From NCBI GenBank assembly GCA_947259795.1, contig CAMYNJ010000126.1, positions 1-53,179 of the forward strand: 53,179 nt of DNA. The letters run 5' to 3'. This DNA comes from an uncultured Alphaproteobacteria bacterium (lineage in GTDB: Bacteria > Pseudomonadota > Alphaproteobacteria > UBA8366 > JADFVY01). The notes under the pieces are model-generated. The model was not told where the DNA came from. It made no database searches and saw only the letters and a list, made by a program, of their open reading frames with translations. The number at the start of each line of letters is the position of its first letter. Within the stretch, counting starts at the first letter, position 1. This document shows positions 18,296-28,807 of the stretch, piece by piece. Made by a program: the position numbers and the translations under genes.

Positions 18296-18334
18296 CCCGC
18301 CGTCCGGCGGCAGCGGGTCCGACGGAACCGAAAC

Positions 18335-19375
18335 CTAATTCTGCAGGGTCTGTAGCGTGCGGGCGAACTCGGCGGCCATTTCCAGACGGATATTCTGTTC
18401 CTCGATGCGCTGATTGGCCTGCGACTCCAGCGCCTCCTGAAACTCTGCCACCGCCTCCAACGCGCTGTCGCTGTCTTCGCTGCCGGCATTGAGCGCGCGA
18501 AGATAATCCAGCAGCCCGCGTTCGCTTTCGAGAATTGCGCGTTCGATAAGGAAGGCCCGTTCGTAGGACTTCACGAGTTCGCCGATGAACCGGGCGCTGT
18601 AGCGGTCGGCTTCCGTCTCGGCGAACTTGCCTTCCAGGTCCTTCAGCATCCGCCGCGCCGCCTTTTCGCCCTCGACGACGGCCCTGCCGGCATCGCGAAG
18701 GCTGGTCTCGACTCCCAGCGCAAATTCGCCGGCGTCGAAATCCTCGCCGCGGAAGCTAGCCTCGACAACCTTGACGGCAATGACCATGGCGCTGTTTCCG
18801 CCGATGATCGCCTTGACCAGTCCCCGCTGGGGATGGTCCGGCGGTATCGCGATCAAGGACCCTTCCAGCGAGACATTTTCTGCGAGGATCAACTCGCCCG
18901 CAAGTGCCAGCGAATCCGCAGATGCGATGTCGTAGGCGCTTTCGTCGCCGGCAAGGGCAGCGTCGCGCAAACGGTACAATACGCCATATTGGCGGTCCAG
19001 GTAGTCGCCAAGTCCGACTACCATTTTCGCGAATCCCGCCAGGCTGCGCTCGTGGTTTTCGTTACCGATGGACGGCGGTGACGGGGCTCGCGGATAGCGA
19101 GCGCGGAAATCGTCGATGGCCACCCGCATGCTCTCGAGGAAAGGATCCAGGCCGGCGGTGAATTCCGCCTGTTCGATTTCGCCGGCGTAAAAGGAATCGA
19201 CATATTCTTCCGCGCTATCCATCTCAAAGCTCAGCGCGATTCCCTCTTCATAGACTGTTTGCATGCGCTGCGCGAAACCGGCGGCACGTTCAAGCTCGAC
19301 AGCCGTCAATTGCTGCGCCCCGGCGGGTGAAACGGCGAGCAGAACGACGAATATGAAAACGGTCAGGCGAAGCAT
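18335..19375 (-). CDS. Exported protein of unknown function, helix-rich
   Basis: A 346-residue protein that I do not recognise. Residues 1-20 form a clear signal peptide (FIFVVLLAVSPAGAQ). The mature part has no cysteine, is rich in Ala, Glu and Leu, and appears mostly alpha-helical, with long stretches such as ERAILESERGLLDYLRALNA; coiled-coil or bundle folding is likely. AAGGAG is placed 9 bases before the ATG. It lies 52 bases downstream of a small lipoprotein gene in the same direction, with a 7-bp hairpin (19394-19419) between them, so the two may form an envelope operon with alaS upstream. No function can be assigned. Confidence 0.75.
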   Translation of the reverse strand: MLRLTVFIFVVLLAVSPAGAQQLTAVELERAAGFAQRMQTVYEEGIALSFEMDSAEEYVDSFYAGEIEQAEFTAGLDPFLESMRVAIDDFRARYPRAPSPPSIGNENHERSLAGFAKMVVGLGDYLDRQYGVLYRLRDAALAGDESAYDIASADSLALAGELILAENVSLEGSLIAIPPDHPQRGLVKAIIGGNSAMVIAVKVVEASFRGEDFDAGEFALGVETSLRDAGRAVVEGEKAARRMLKDLEGKFAETEADRYSARFIGELVKSYERAFLIERAILESERGLLDYLRALNAGSEDSDSALEAVAEFQEALESQANQRIEEQNIRLEMAAEFARTLQTLQN

Positions 19376-19427
19376 CGATAAAATCTCCTTGTGCCCGGTC
19401 GCGGGCGGGCCTGACCGGGAGAATGCC

Positions 19428-19781
19428 CTAGCTGTCTTGATTTCCGGTTAACGGCGCGGGCTCATCCGCGGGCGGCGTCAGGACGGCGGGGTCCGGCTGG
19501 CAGATATAAGCGACCCTCATCGCCTTGAAAAGCGGGCAATCGTTGAGGAAGAAGCTGCGCTTCCACTGGCGCGGCCGTTCGACGGGAACGCCGGCATCGG
19601 CGCAAGCCGCCACCGCGATGGGCAGGATTTCGGTCTCCAGGTCGGTCGCGCCGGGCGGATAGCAGACGGAGACCACGACGGGCCCTTCTTCCGGCGTGTT
19701 GAGCGGATTGGAGGTCAGGGCAGGGTCGGGACAGCCGCTCAGCAGAAGCAGCGCCCCCGCCGGCAATGCCATGGGGGGCAA
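19428..19781 (-). CDS. Small putative lipoprotein of unknown function
   Basis: A 117-residue protein (from TTG at 19781; an ATG is at 19772) with a lipobox LLLLSGC followed by a mature domain with three further cysteines (VSVCYPPGA, VAACADAG, NDCPLF). Neither of these starts gives a basic n-region. Reading upstream in frame to a CTG at 19808 adds [11 protein letters not shown], which would complete a proper lipoprotein signal peptide, and GGAGG sits 7 bases before that CTG, overlapping the alaS stop. The true start is therefore uncertain. The residues after the lipobox are PDPALT. Function unknown; coupling to alaS is probable. Confidence 0.65.
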   Translation of the reverse strand: MPPMALPAGALLLLSGCPDPALTSNPLNTPEEGPVVVSVCYPPGATDLETEILPIAVAACADAGVPVERPRQWKRSFFLNDCPLFKAMRVAYICQPDPAVLTPPADEPAPLTGNQDS

Positions 19782-19804
19782 CCACAGCCATTTCGGTAAC
19801 GGCC

Positions 19805-22471
19805 TCAGTGCGCCGCCTCCGCCGCGCTGGCCAAAGCGGCCTGGATGGCCTCGATCGCGGCTTGGGCCTTGGCGCCGTCGGGTCCGCCGGCCTGGGCCAT
19901 ATCGGGGCGGCCGCCGCCGCCCTTGCCGCCCAGCGCCGCGGAGCCGGCGCGCACCAGGTCGACGGCGCTGATGCGGTCTGTCAGGTCGTCGGTGACGCCG
20001 ACCACCAGCGACGCTTTGCCGTCGGAGACCGCGATTACAGCCGCGACACCCGATCCCAGCTGCTTTTTGAAGGAATCCGCCATGGGCTTGAGCTCCTTTG
20101 CGGGCACATCCTCGACCGTGCGGCCGATGAATTTGACTCCCGCGATCTCGGCGGCTTGCGGGGCCGGACCTCCGCCCCCGCCGGTCGCCAGTTTCTGGCG
20201 GGTTTCTGTGAGTTCACGCTCGAGCTTGCGGCGTTCGTTCAGCAGCGCGGCGACACGGCCGGGGATATCGGCGACGCTGCTTTTCAGCGCGCCCGCGGCT
20301 TCGTCAAGCAGCGCCGCCTGGCGCATGACATGATCCAGAGCTGCCTGGCCGGTGACGGCTTCGACGCGCCGCACGCCGGCCGCCACAGCCGTTTCGCCCG
20401 TAATGACGAACAGCCCAATATCGCCGGTGCGGGTCACATGGGTGCCGCCGCAAAGCTCGGTAGAGAACCAGTCGTCAGGTCCGTCGCCCGCGCCCATGGA
20501 GATCACCCGAACCTCGTCGCCGTATTTCTCGCCGAACAGGGCAAGCGCGCCGGCCTCTATCGCGGCGTCCGGCGTCATCAGGTGGGTCACGGCCTCCCGG
20601 TTGGCGCGGATCTGGCGATTGACGTCGGCTTGTATGTCGCGCAGTTCGTCGGCCATTACCGGCTTGGGATGGGCGAAGTCAAAACGCAGATAGTCCGGCG
20701 AGACCAGCGAGCCCTTCTGGGTCACATGGCCGCCGAGATGGCGGCGCAACGCTTCATGTAGCAAATGGGTAACCGAATGATTGGTGCGCAACCGCGTGCG
20801 ACGCTCGTGATCGACCTGCAATTCCACCGCGTCGCCAGGTTTCAGGACACCTTCCGCCACTGCGCCGATATGGACATGCATATCGCCGAGCTTCTTCTGT
20901 GTATCGGCGATTTCGACCCGGGCGCCGCTGGCGGAAATCATCACCCCGGCATCGCCCATCTGGCCGCCCGACTCGCCATAGAACGGCGTCTGGTTGACGA
21001 CGACCGCGATCCGGTCGCCGGCAGCCGCCTGTTCCACCGGCTCGCCGTCGGCCAGGATGGCGCCGACCACGCCCTCGGCCTGCTCGGTGCTGTAGCCGAG
21101 GAACTCCGTGGCGCCCAGCTTTTCCCGCAGGTCGAACCAGACGGCTTCGGTGGCCGCCTCGCCGGAACTGAATTGCGCCTTGCGCGATTCGGCGCGGCGC
21201 CGCTCCATCGCCGCCTCGAAGCCCTCATTGTCCACCGGACGGCCCTCGGTCTTCAGCGCATCCTGCGTCAGGTCCAGCGGAAAGCCGTAAGTATCGTAGA
21301 GCGTGAAGGCGACCTCGCCGGACAGGGCCTCGCCCTCGCCCAGCTTGGCGGTTTCGGTCTCGAGGATGCGCAGGCCGCGGCTGAGCGTCTTCTTGAAGTT
21401 GGATTCCTCCAGCTTCAGTGTCTCCGCGATAAGGGGCTCGGCGCGCTGCAGTTCGGTGAAATGCCCGCCCATCTGGGCGACCAGGACGGGAACCAGTTGC
21501 CACATCACCGGATCGCCGGCACCCAGCATTTCCACATGCCGCATGGCGCGGCGCATGATGCGCCGCAGCACGTAGCCGCGGCCTTCGTTGGAGGGGGTAA
21601 CCCCGTCGGCGATCAGGAAGGCGCTGGCCCGCAGATGGTCGGCGATGACACGGTGACTGATCTTGCCGGGGCCGTCCGGGTCGCTTCCCGTCGCTTCGGC
21701 CGAGGCCTCGATCAGCGCGCGCATCAGGTCGATATCGTAATTGTCGTGTTTGCCTTGCATTACTGCGGCGATGCGCTCCAGTCCCATGCCGGTATCGACG
21801 GAAGGCTTCGGCAGGTCGATGCGCTTGTCTTTCGTGATCTGCTCGTGCTGCATGAAGACAAGGTTCCAGATTTCGATGAAGCGGTCGCCGTCCTCATCCG
21901 GACTGCCCGGCGGTCCGCCCGGGATATCCGCGCCGTGATCATAGAAAATTTCCGAACAGGGCCCGCAGGGTCCGGTGTCGCCCATGGCCCAGAAATTGTC
22001 CGACGTGGCAATACGGATGATCCGCGATTCCGGCAGGCCGGCGATCTTCTTCCACAAATCGAAAGCCTGATCATCCTCGGCGTAGACCGTCACCAGCAAC
22101 CGGTCCGCCGCCAACCCGTATTCTCTGGTCACCAGGTTCCAGGCCAGCTCGATCGCGCGATCCTTGAAATAGTCGCCGAAGGAAAAATTCCCCAGCATTT
22201 CAAAGAAGGTATGGTGGCGTGCCGTATGGCCGACATTTTCCAGGTCATTGTGCTTGCCGCCGGCGCGCACACATTTCTGCGCGGTGACGGCGCGGCTGTA
22301 ATCGCGCTTTTCGGCGCCGGTAAAGACGTTCTTGAACTGCACCATCCCGGCATTGGTGAACATCAATGTCGGGTCGTTGCGCGGCACCAGCGGCGACGAG
22401 TCCACGACCTGATGATCGTGACGACTAAAATAGTCGAGGAATTCCTTGCGGATATCGTTGGCGCTGTGCAT
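19805..22471 (-). CDS. alaS: Alanyl-tRNA synthetase
   Basis: An 888-residue class II synthetase of normal length that charges tRNA-Ala. The catalytic core (1-460) shows [29 protein letters not shown] and [13 protein letters not shown]. The editing domain contains [11 protein letters not shown] (HxxxH) and [15 protein letters not shown], the zinc/editing site that clears Ser- and Gly-tRNA. A C-Ala oligomerisation domain ends [13 protein letters not shown]. It is read in the same direction as recA, which lies 165 bases upstream with a terminator between, so alaS probably has its own promoter in that gap. The downstream lipoprotein gene follows directly. Confidence 0.98.
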   Translation of the reverse strand: MHSANDIRKEFLDYFSRHDHQVVDSSPLVPRNDPTLMFTNAGMVQFKNVFTGAEKRDYSRAVTAQKCVRAGGKHNDLENVGHTARHHTFFEMLGNFSFGDYFKDRAIELAWNLVTREYGLAADRLLVTVYAEDDQAFDLWKKIAGLPESRIIRIATSDNFWAMGDTGPCGPCSEIFYDHGADIPGGPPGSPDEDGDRFIEIWNLVFMQHEQITKDKRIDLPKPSVDTGMGLERIAAVMQGKHDNYDIDLMRALIEASAEATGSDPDGPGKISHRVIADHLRASAFLIADGVTPSNEGRGYVLRRIMRRAMRHVEMLGAGDPVMWQLVPVLVAQMGGHFTELQRAEPLIAETLKLEESNFKKTLSRGLRILETETAKLGEGEALSGEVAFTLYDTYGFPLDLTQDALKTEGRPVDNEGFEAAMERRRAESRKAQFSSGEAATEAVWFDLREKLGATEFLGYSTEQAEGVVGAILADGEPVEQAAAGDRIAVVVNQTPFYGESGGQMGDAGVMISASGARVEIADTQKKLGDMHVHIGAVAEGVLKPGDAVELQVDHERRTRLRTNHSVTHLLHEALRRHLGGHVTQKGSLVSPDYLRFDFAHPKPVMADELRDIQADVNRQIRANREAVTHLMTPDAAIEAGALALFGEKYGDEVRVISMGAGDGPDDWFSTELCGGTHVTRTGDIGLFVITGETAVAAGVRRVEAVTGQAALDHVMRQAALLDEAAGALKSSVADIPGRVAALLNERRKLERELTETRQKLATGGGGGPAPQAAEIAGVKFIGRTVEDVPAKELKPMADSFKKQLGSGVAAVIAVSDGKASLVVGVTDDLTDRISAVDLVRAGSAALGGKGGGGRPDMAQAGGPDGAKAQAAIEAIQAALASAAEAAH

Positions 22472-22569
22472 CGCGTCTTTCTGCCGGAAACTGTTATATC
22501 ACACCCGTTTACCGGGCTCCCGCTTTTACCCCAGCCGGGCCGTACCTGTCGAGGGTTGCCGCGACGGCA

Positions 22570-22604
22570 AGACATAAGAAAACCCGCGCCGTCCGAACGG
22601 CGCG
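22570..22604 (-). terminator. Rho-independent terminator of recA
   Basis: A 9-bp perfect stem (22583-22591 with 22596-22604) has a 4-base loop and, read on the minus strand, is followed by a T-rich run. It starts ~33 bases after the recA stop and separates recA from alaS. Confidence 0.85.
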
Positions 22605-22636
22605 GATTATCTCCCGGAACCTGCCAGCAGTTGGAG

Positions 22637-23764
<1,128 letters not shown>

Positions 23765-23841
23765 CTATCTGCCTCCGTTATTTCACAGGGGTTCCGGTGA
23801 CGCAACGTGAAGCAGTGTACGCGTTTTGTTCTTTTGTGCAA

Positions 23842-23856
23842 GTTCTTTTTTTGTTC
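23842..23856. promoter_or_regulatory. LexA (SOS) box of the alphaproteobacterial GTTC-N7-GTTC type
   Basis: GTTC at 23842-23845 and GTTC at 23853-23856 are separated by exactly seven bases, all T. A further GTTC lies at 23828. The direct repeat is 78 bases upstream of the recA start, as expected for LexA control in this class. Confidence 0.8.
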
Positions 23857-23927
23857 TTCATCCAGACCAACGCCCCGACGGCGGCCATGCTGCGCGGAGT
23901 GCTCTGAAACTAAAGGACTCCGACGCC

Positions 23928-26327
23928 CTATTTCTCGCTTGATTCGACCCGCTCGATGTTCCTGGCGATGGCTTCCTTGACGGCGCCGGCGAGCTGTTTG
24001 AGACTGAACGGCTTGGACAGGAAACGCAATTTGTCGAGCGACTCGACTTCCTTGAGCACCGATTCTTCCGTATAGCCGGAAATGCAGATGACCGGCAGGT
24101 CGGGCAGCAGTTTGCGGGCCTCGCGAATCACCTGGGCGCCGTCGACGCGCGGCATCACCATATCGGTTACCAGCAGGTCGTAGGGCCCGCCGTCGAGGAG
24201 TTCCAGCGCCGCCTCGCCGGTCTTTGCCTCAACCACCTTGTAGCCCTTGTTTCGCAGCGCCCGGGCGCTGAACAGACGCACCGGATCCTCGTCCTCGACC
24301 AGCAGCACGGTCCCGCCGCCGGTGAGGTCCGCCACCACTTCGTCCATCGCGCCGTCGGCGGCCGGCGAGGCGACTGCATGCTGGCGTGCCAAAAAGATAT
24401 CGAACACCGTTCCCTGGCCTGCGCCGTGGCTGTCGACGAAGAGATAACCACCGGTCTGCTTGACGATGCCGTAGACGGTTGACAGTCCCAGCCCGGTGCC
24501 CGAGCCCACCTCCTTGGTGGTGAAGAAGGGTTCGAAGATGCGGGCGAAGTTTTCCTTCGGAATTCCAGTGCCGGTATCGCGGACCGAAATCTGCACATAT
24601 TCACCGGGCGGCATGACTTCGCCATGCGCCTGGCGGGCCTGTTTCGTGTCGGCGTTCCTGGTCTCGATGGTCAGCTTTCCGCCGCTTTCCATGGCGTCGC
24701 GCGAATTGACCGCAAGATTGATGATGACCTGCTCCAACTGCCCCTGATCGCCCTTGACCAGACCCAGGTCTCGGCCGTGCACCATGGACAATTCGGTCTT
24801 CTCGCCCAGCAGCCGGCGCAACAGGTTCGACAGTTCCGCCAGAACCTCGGTGACGTTGAGCAGCCGCGGTTGCAGTGTCTGCTGTCGCGAGAATGCCAGC
24901 AGCTGGCGTACCAGCGCCGCCGCACGGTTGGCGTTCTGCTTGATCTGCATGATATCGGCGAAGGACTGGTCGCCCGGCCGGTGGCGCTGCAGAAGCAGGT
25001 CGCAAAATCCGATCATGGCGGTCAGCACGTTATTGAAGTCATGCGCGATACCGCCGGCCAGCTGGCCCACCGCCTGCATCTTCTGCGACTGCGCCAGCTG
25101 CGTCTCCAGAGTCTTCTGCTCGGTATTGTCGATGACCAGAAGCACCAGGCCGGTCGTACGCTCGAGATCGTCCTGCAGCCTGCCGGCGAAAATCGAGGTC
25201 ACCGCCTCGCTGGGGCCCTTAATTCGGACTTCCAGCGATTTGGCGGCGGATTGTCCCTCAAGGATCGATTGAAGTTCCTTGGCGATGGCCACCTTCTCGT
25301 CCTCGCGCACATAGTCGAGGATCGCCTTGCCCGCCGCCTGGCTGTCGTCGATAAGCTGTTCGAAAGTCTGGTTGCAGTCGCCGATTCGCAGCCGTTGGTC
25401 GACCAGCGCCACGCCGACCGGCATCTCTTGAAACAACCGCTGGAAACGCTGTGCGGCGGCGCCCGCCGGGCCGACCGGCCGGGCGATCCCGTGTATTTTC
25501 GTACCGTCCGGTTCGTTTACCACGGCGTGCGATGTCTGCAGGTCGTGAATCCGGCCTTCGGCCCCGCCAACGCTGATCATGCCGATGCCTGGCCGCAACG
25601 GATCGTCGGAGGTGTCGTCTATCAGTACATCCCCGATCCGCAGGGCCGAACCAACGATCTCTTCGATGTCGCGCTCCAGCCATCCGGCCATGGCCGGATT
25701 GGCATAAAGGAATTGCCCGTCGGCAGCCAGGGTGTAAAGCCCGGCCATGGAGCCTCGGCTGTGCGCTTCTAAGCGATCGCACCACCGGATTCCTTTACTG
25801 CCGCCTTCGCTCAGACGGTGGATCCGCCAGAGGCGCCGGGTTCCGGTTGCAGGGCTTACCGAAACCTCATAGGTGGCGTCATCGCCAACCGATACGATGC
25901 GGCTGGCGGATACGGTTTCGGCGGCCAGCGCATCGACGGTCGCCGCCAGCTTTCCGTCCAGCGCGCCCAGACTGGCCAGTGAGAGCTCGTCCCCGTCCGC
26001 CAGGGAAAGCAGGTTTCGCATACTCTCGTTCGCATAAGCCGCCTGTCCCGGCCCGGGCTCCAGAAAAAGCGCGTCCTGTTCGAGATCGAGAAGTGACGCC
26101 AGGTCTTCATGGCCGGCCGATTCGGCCGCCAGCTTCCGCTTGACGGAAGCCACAAGCGACCAGCAAATGCCCACCGCTGCCAGCGCGGCCGCCGACGCAA
26201 TCCAGACAGCCGGTTGCCGCCAGCCCGCAACCAGCGCCGCAATCACCAGGATCGCCGGGGCGCCTGCCAGCAATAGCGGGGCCACCCGGTCATACATGTT
26301 CTGTTTTTCCGGCGATGCCCGGTCCAT
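23928..26327 (-). CDS. cckA: Cell-cycle hybrid histidine kinase CckA
   Basis: A 799-residue hybrid kinase. Two membrane helices lie near residues 13-55, followed by PAS-like domains (to ~400). The HisKA domain has QAVGQLAGGIAHDFNNVLTA with phospho-accepting His429, then an HATPase domain (DTGTGIPKENFARIFEPFFT, GTGLGLSTVYGIVK) and a C-terminal receiver with Asp722 (LLVTDMVMPRVDG) and Lys in LSKPFSL. The GGIAHDFNN box is the CckA hallmark. CckA sends phosphate through ChpT to CtrA and CpdR, and both partners of the CtrA branch are encoded within 15 kb. The start at 26327 has GGGAAG upstream; a longer in-frame extension lacks support. The gene lies between recA and an exported AMIN-like gene. 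Confidence 0.95.
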   Translation of the reverse strand: MDRASPEKQNMYDRVAPLLLAGAPAILVIAALVAGWRQPAVWIASAAALAAVGICWSLVASVKRKLAAESAGHEDLASLLDLEQDALFLEPGPGQAAYANESMRNLLSLADGDELSLASLGALDGKLAATVDALAAETVSASRIVSVGDDATYEVSVSPATGTRRLWRIHRLSEGGSKGIRWCDRLEAHSRGSMAGLYTLAADGQFLYANPAMAGWLERDIEEIVGSALRIGDVLIDDTSDDPLRPGIGMISVGGAEGRIHDLQTSHAVVNEPDGTKIHGIARPVGPAGAAAQRFQRLFQEMPVGVALVDQRLRIGDCNQTFEQLIDDSQAAGKAILDYVREDEKVAIAKELQSILEGQSAAKSLEVRIKGPSEAVTSIFAGRLQDDLERTTGLVLLVIDNTEQKTLETQLAQSQKMQAVGQLAGGIAHDFNNVLTAMIGFCDLLLQRHRPGDQSFADIMQIKQNANRAAALVRQLLAFSRQQTLQPRLLNVTEVLAELSNLLRRLLGEKTELSMVHGRDLGLVKGDQGQLEQVIINLAVNSRDAMESGGKLTIETRNADTKQARQAHGEVMPPGEYVQISVRDTGTGIPKENFARIFEPFFTTKEVGSGTGLGLSTVYGIVKQTGGYLFVDSHGAGQGTVFDIFLARQHAVASPAADGAMDEVVADLTGGGTVLLVEDEDPVRLFSARALRNKGYKVVEAKTGEAALELLDGGPYDLLVTDMVMPRVDGAQVIREARKLLPDLPVICISGYTEESVLKEVESLDKLRFLSKPFSLKQLAGAVKEAIARNIERVESSEK

Positions 26328-26500
26328 TCTTCCCAGCTTATACGTTAAACAACGATAGCGCGCCCGGTGGACGCGCCCGCAGTCTGCCACAACGCGCCGG
26401 AGCCGCGCAGCACGAAATATCCCGGCGGCGAACAAAGCTGGCGCGCGCGAAACGGCGGGCCTGACCCGAAAGCGAAAGCCGCGCGGTCACGCGCATTCGT

Positions 26501-27478
26501 TCAACTGCCGTTCAACGATTTCGGGCTGGCCCTGCGATCATAGAGCAGCAGATCGCGCGGCCGGCCCGTCGCGTTCGGGTCGTAATGGGTAAGCGGCGAA
26601 TGAGCGCCCTGGAACGCCTCTCCCTCCTCGGTGATCAGCGGAATCTCACTTTCGGGAGAGACGGCCACATGCGAGCCGACCATCGCAGGCACGACCAGCA
26701 CCTCGCCGGTCGGCGAAATGGTTTGCATCATGGCGCCGGCGGTGGCGCCGGCCAGCATATTGCCGAAGTCGCCACCCTCTTCCTGGACGTCGAGGACAAC
26801 CTTGGCACCTTCGCGGAAATGCCGGATATAGGATGTTTGGGGAACCGTCAGATTGACTACCAGATCGCCGCTTACGCTGGAGGCGCCCGACGAACCGAAG
26901 GCCGGCTTCGGCAAGGCGGCGTCGAGCGCCCGCAGGTCGACTTCCGCGGCCCTGTCGAACCGCATTGAAACCGACCGCCCGTCGCGGGCGATCGTATAAT
27001 CCACCTTGTCCGGCCAGGCGAACACCAGCCGCGTGAAACCTGGATGCCGCCCGACACTAACACGCACCCCGCTGCCGCCGCCGGCGGCAGTGCGTACCGG
27101 GGCGGCCGCTGCTGTCGCGCGGCGCAGGTCGACCACGACCGAACCGCCAGTCGCGAAACTTTCGACCGTGAAATTACCCGCCAGGCCAAACCTGGCCACC
27201 TTGCCCTGGTCAGTGAGTTCGGCACTTGTGACATAGTCGCCAAGATATTTCACGACGCGCCCCAGATCACCGCGCATGGGCCTGGAAAACTCCACAAGCA
27301 GCGTGCCGCCTTCAATCCGGGCCGAATGCTCAACGGGTTTCGACCAGTCGAAAATGATGCGGCCATAGGTCGATTTCGACCAGCCGCGGGCTTGCACATT
27401 CTCCTGCGCCTGAGCCGGCACGGCGGCAAATACCGGTATGGTCAGCAACAACAGCAATCGGGCGCCAAGAAATCTCAA
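26501..27478 (-). CDS. Exported AMIN-like envelope protein of unknown function
   Basis: A 325-residue exported protein. I place the start at a TTG (27478) because a perfect GGAGGAAG lies 5 bases upstream; upstream in-frame starts up to 27526 have no such site. The signal peptide is RFLGARLLLLLTIPVFAAV with PAQA. Two similar beta-rich halves follow, each with a pattern resembling AMIN domains: STYGRIIFDWSKPVEHSARI and HPGFTRLVFAWPDKVDYTIA, each leading to a segment such as VVVDLRRA or VVLDVQEE. Related long proteins in this group, as I recall, continue into TPR repeats; this one stops early at LNGS with no matching frame after it. A cell-envelope or peptidoglycan role is inference. Confidence 0.7.
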   Translation of the reverse strand: MRFLGARLLLLLTIPVFAAVPAQAQENVQARGWSKSTYGRIIFDWSKPVEHSARIEGGTLLVEFSRPMRGDLGRVVKYLGDYVTSAELTDQGKVARFGLAGNFTVESFATGGSVVVDLRRATAAAAPVRTAAGGGSGVRVSVGRHPGFTRLVFAWPDKVDYTIARDGRSVSMRFDRAAEVDLRALDAALPKPAFGSSGASSVSGDLVVNLTVPQTSYIRHFREGAKVVLDVQEEGGDFGNMLAGATAGAMMQTISPTGEVLVVPAMVGSHVAVSPESEIPLITEEGEAFQGAHSPLTHYDPNATGRPRDLLLYDRRASPKSLNGS

Positions 27479-27643
27479 ACGACTTCCTCCGTGAACATGG
27501 CCCCGGCGGTCGATGCGGCACAGCAAGGCCGGTCGGCCGAGAACGAAACCATGGTGTTGAGGGCTAACAGCCCGCCGTCGATATACCCGTCGATCGCTAA
27601 CATGAATTCAAATCCAGATCCGAATGCCGTCCGGCGCACGGCG

Positions 27644-28030
27644 TCAGAACGGGCCCAGGACGCTGGTCAGCTTCGCCTTGAGGGTCGCTGCATTGAACGG
27701 CTTGACAATATAATTGCTGACCCCGGCCTCCTTGGCTGCGACAACATTCTCGATCTTGCTCTCGGCAGTGATGATTATAAACGGCACCGCGCGCAACCTG
27801 TCATCCGCGCGCACTTCCTTAAGCAACTGAAGGCCGGTCATCGGCTCCATGTTCCAGTCGGAAATAACGAGGTCGAATTCGCCTTCGCGCAGCTTGCCCA
27901 GGGCCTCGCTGCCGTCGGTCGCCTCCTCAACGTTGGTGAAACCGAGCTGCTTGAGCAGGTTCCTGATAATCTTCAGCATGGTCCTGTAGTCATCGACTAT
28001 CAGGATCGGCATATTGTAATCGACGGCCAT
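27644..28030 (-). CDS. Single-domain response regulator, CheY-like
   Basis: A 128-residue receiver with acidic pocket VDDY, phospho-acceptor Asp58 (LVISDWNMEPMTG), the conserved Thr in FIIITAESK and Lys in IVKPFNAATL. This is a CheY fold with no output domain, so it should act by binding a partner such as the flagellar switch or a kinase. The ATG at 28030 has GGAGTGGAG just upstream; longer forms to 28093 lack support. A perfect TTAA-N7-TTAA CtrA box lies 82-96 bases upstream. It is not in the che operon at 32-37 kb, which contains a second CheY. Confidence 0.9.
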   Translation of the reverse strand: MAVDYNMPILIVDDYRTMLKIIRNLLKQLGFTNVEEATDGSEALGKLREGEFDLVISDWNMEPMTGLQLLKEVRADDRLRAVPFIIITAESKIENVVAAKEAGVSNYIVKPFNAATLKAKLTSVLGPF

Positions 28031-28111
28031 CTCCACTCCACTCCTGCGATCCGCTTCGCGTCGAAACTGGGAACTCTCGAATCTGGGGATCATAAAAAAG
28101 CATCTTACCGG

Positions 28112-28126
28112 TTAAATCCCGGTTAA
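28112..28126. promoter_or_regulatory. CtrA-binding box (TTAA-N7-TTAA), perfect match
   Basis: TTAA at 28112-28115 and TTAA at 28123-28126 are separated by exactly seven bases. It is 82 bases upstream of the start of the CheY-like gene read on the minus strand. The consensus is that of CtrA in Caulobacter and relatives, and ctrA itself lies 3 kb away. Confidence 0.75.
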
Positions 28127-28309
28127 TTCCGATGCAATTCGATGTCGATTAACGAAATCGCCGCGACGCAGGCCCCGGCGCGACCGGTCGAACATACAGA
28201 CAATAAACAGACAGATTTACGGAAAGGCAACAGGTGGCACGGAAAAAAGACGAAAAGAGGAACCAAAGTCAAAGACTGTCCGATCGCCCCGTTCATTTCC
28301 AGTTATCTG

Positions 28310-28726
28310 TCAATCGTCACGGTGAGTGCGTTCCATGCGTTCATGACGCTCCTGGGCTTCCAGGCTCAGTGTTGCGATTGGTCGCGCTTCCAGTCGGCGC
28401 AGCGAGATCGGCTCGTTCGTCTCCTCGCAATAGCCGTAACTTCCCTCATCGATCCGACGCAAGGCTTCGTCGATCTTGGAAATCAGTTTCCGTTCCCGGT
28501 CGCGGGTCCTCAATTCAATGGCCCGATCGGTTTCCCTGGTCGCCCGGTCTGCAAGATCGGGTTCCGCGAGATTTTCATTTTGCAGGCTGCTCAGCGTCTC
28601 GCTGGATTCGTCAAGCAGTTCAGCCCGCCAGTGCAGCAGCTTCTGCCGGAAATATTCCAGCTGCATCGGGTTCATGAACTCTTCGCCATCGCTGGGTTTA
28701 TAGTCAGGAGGAAGAAGAGGTGACAT
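28310..28726 (-). CDS. dksA: DksA-family RNA polymerase-binding factor with reduced zinc-finger cysteines
   Basis: A 138-residue DksA. The coiled-coil tip motif DLADRA (DxxDxA, D57, D60 and A62) that reaches the polymerase secondary channel is intact, as is ELRTRDRERKLISKI. The C4 zinc site of E. coli DksA is replaced: counting C-x2-C-x17-C-x2-C from C100 gives C, T103, S121 and A124, so only one cysteine remains (YGYCEETNEPISLRRLEARP). This resembles zinc-independent DksA proteins known from other bacteria. It should work with ppGpp to adjust rRNA and amino acid gene transcription. A near-perfect CtrA box lies 82-96 bases upstream. Confidence 0.9.
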   Translation of the reverse strand: MSPLLPPDYKPSDGEEFMNPMQLEYFRQKLLHWRAELLDESSETLSSLQNENLAEPDLADRATRETDRAIELRTRDRERKLISKIDEALRRIDEGSYGYCEETNEPISLRRLEARPIATLSLEAQERHERMERTHRDD

Positions 28727-28807
28727 GCGGGGCTCCCTATAACACGCCTGTTTCTGAGTGCGCGGAGTATATGTATCGAGTGCCCTTACATCAAGCGCAA
28801 ATAAATG

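Noticed and set aside
19394-19419. Terminator between the lipoprotein and the helix-rich exported gene
   Set aside because: A perfect 7-bp hairpin exists but no T-run follows on the transcribed strand, so it is mentioned only as a hairpin.
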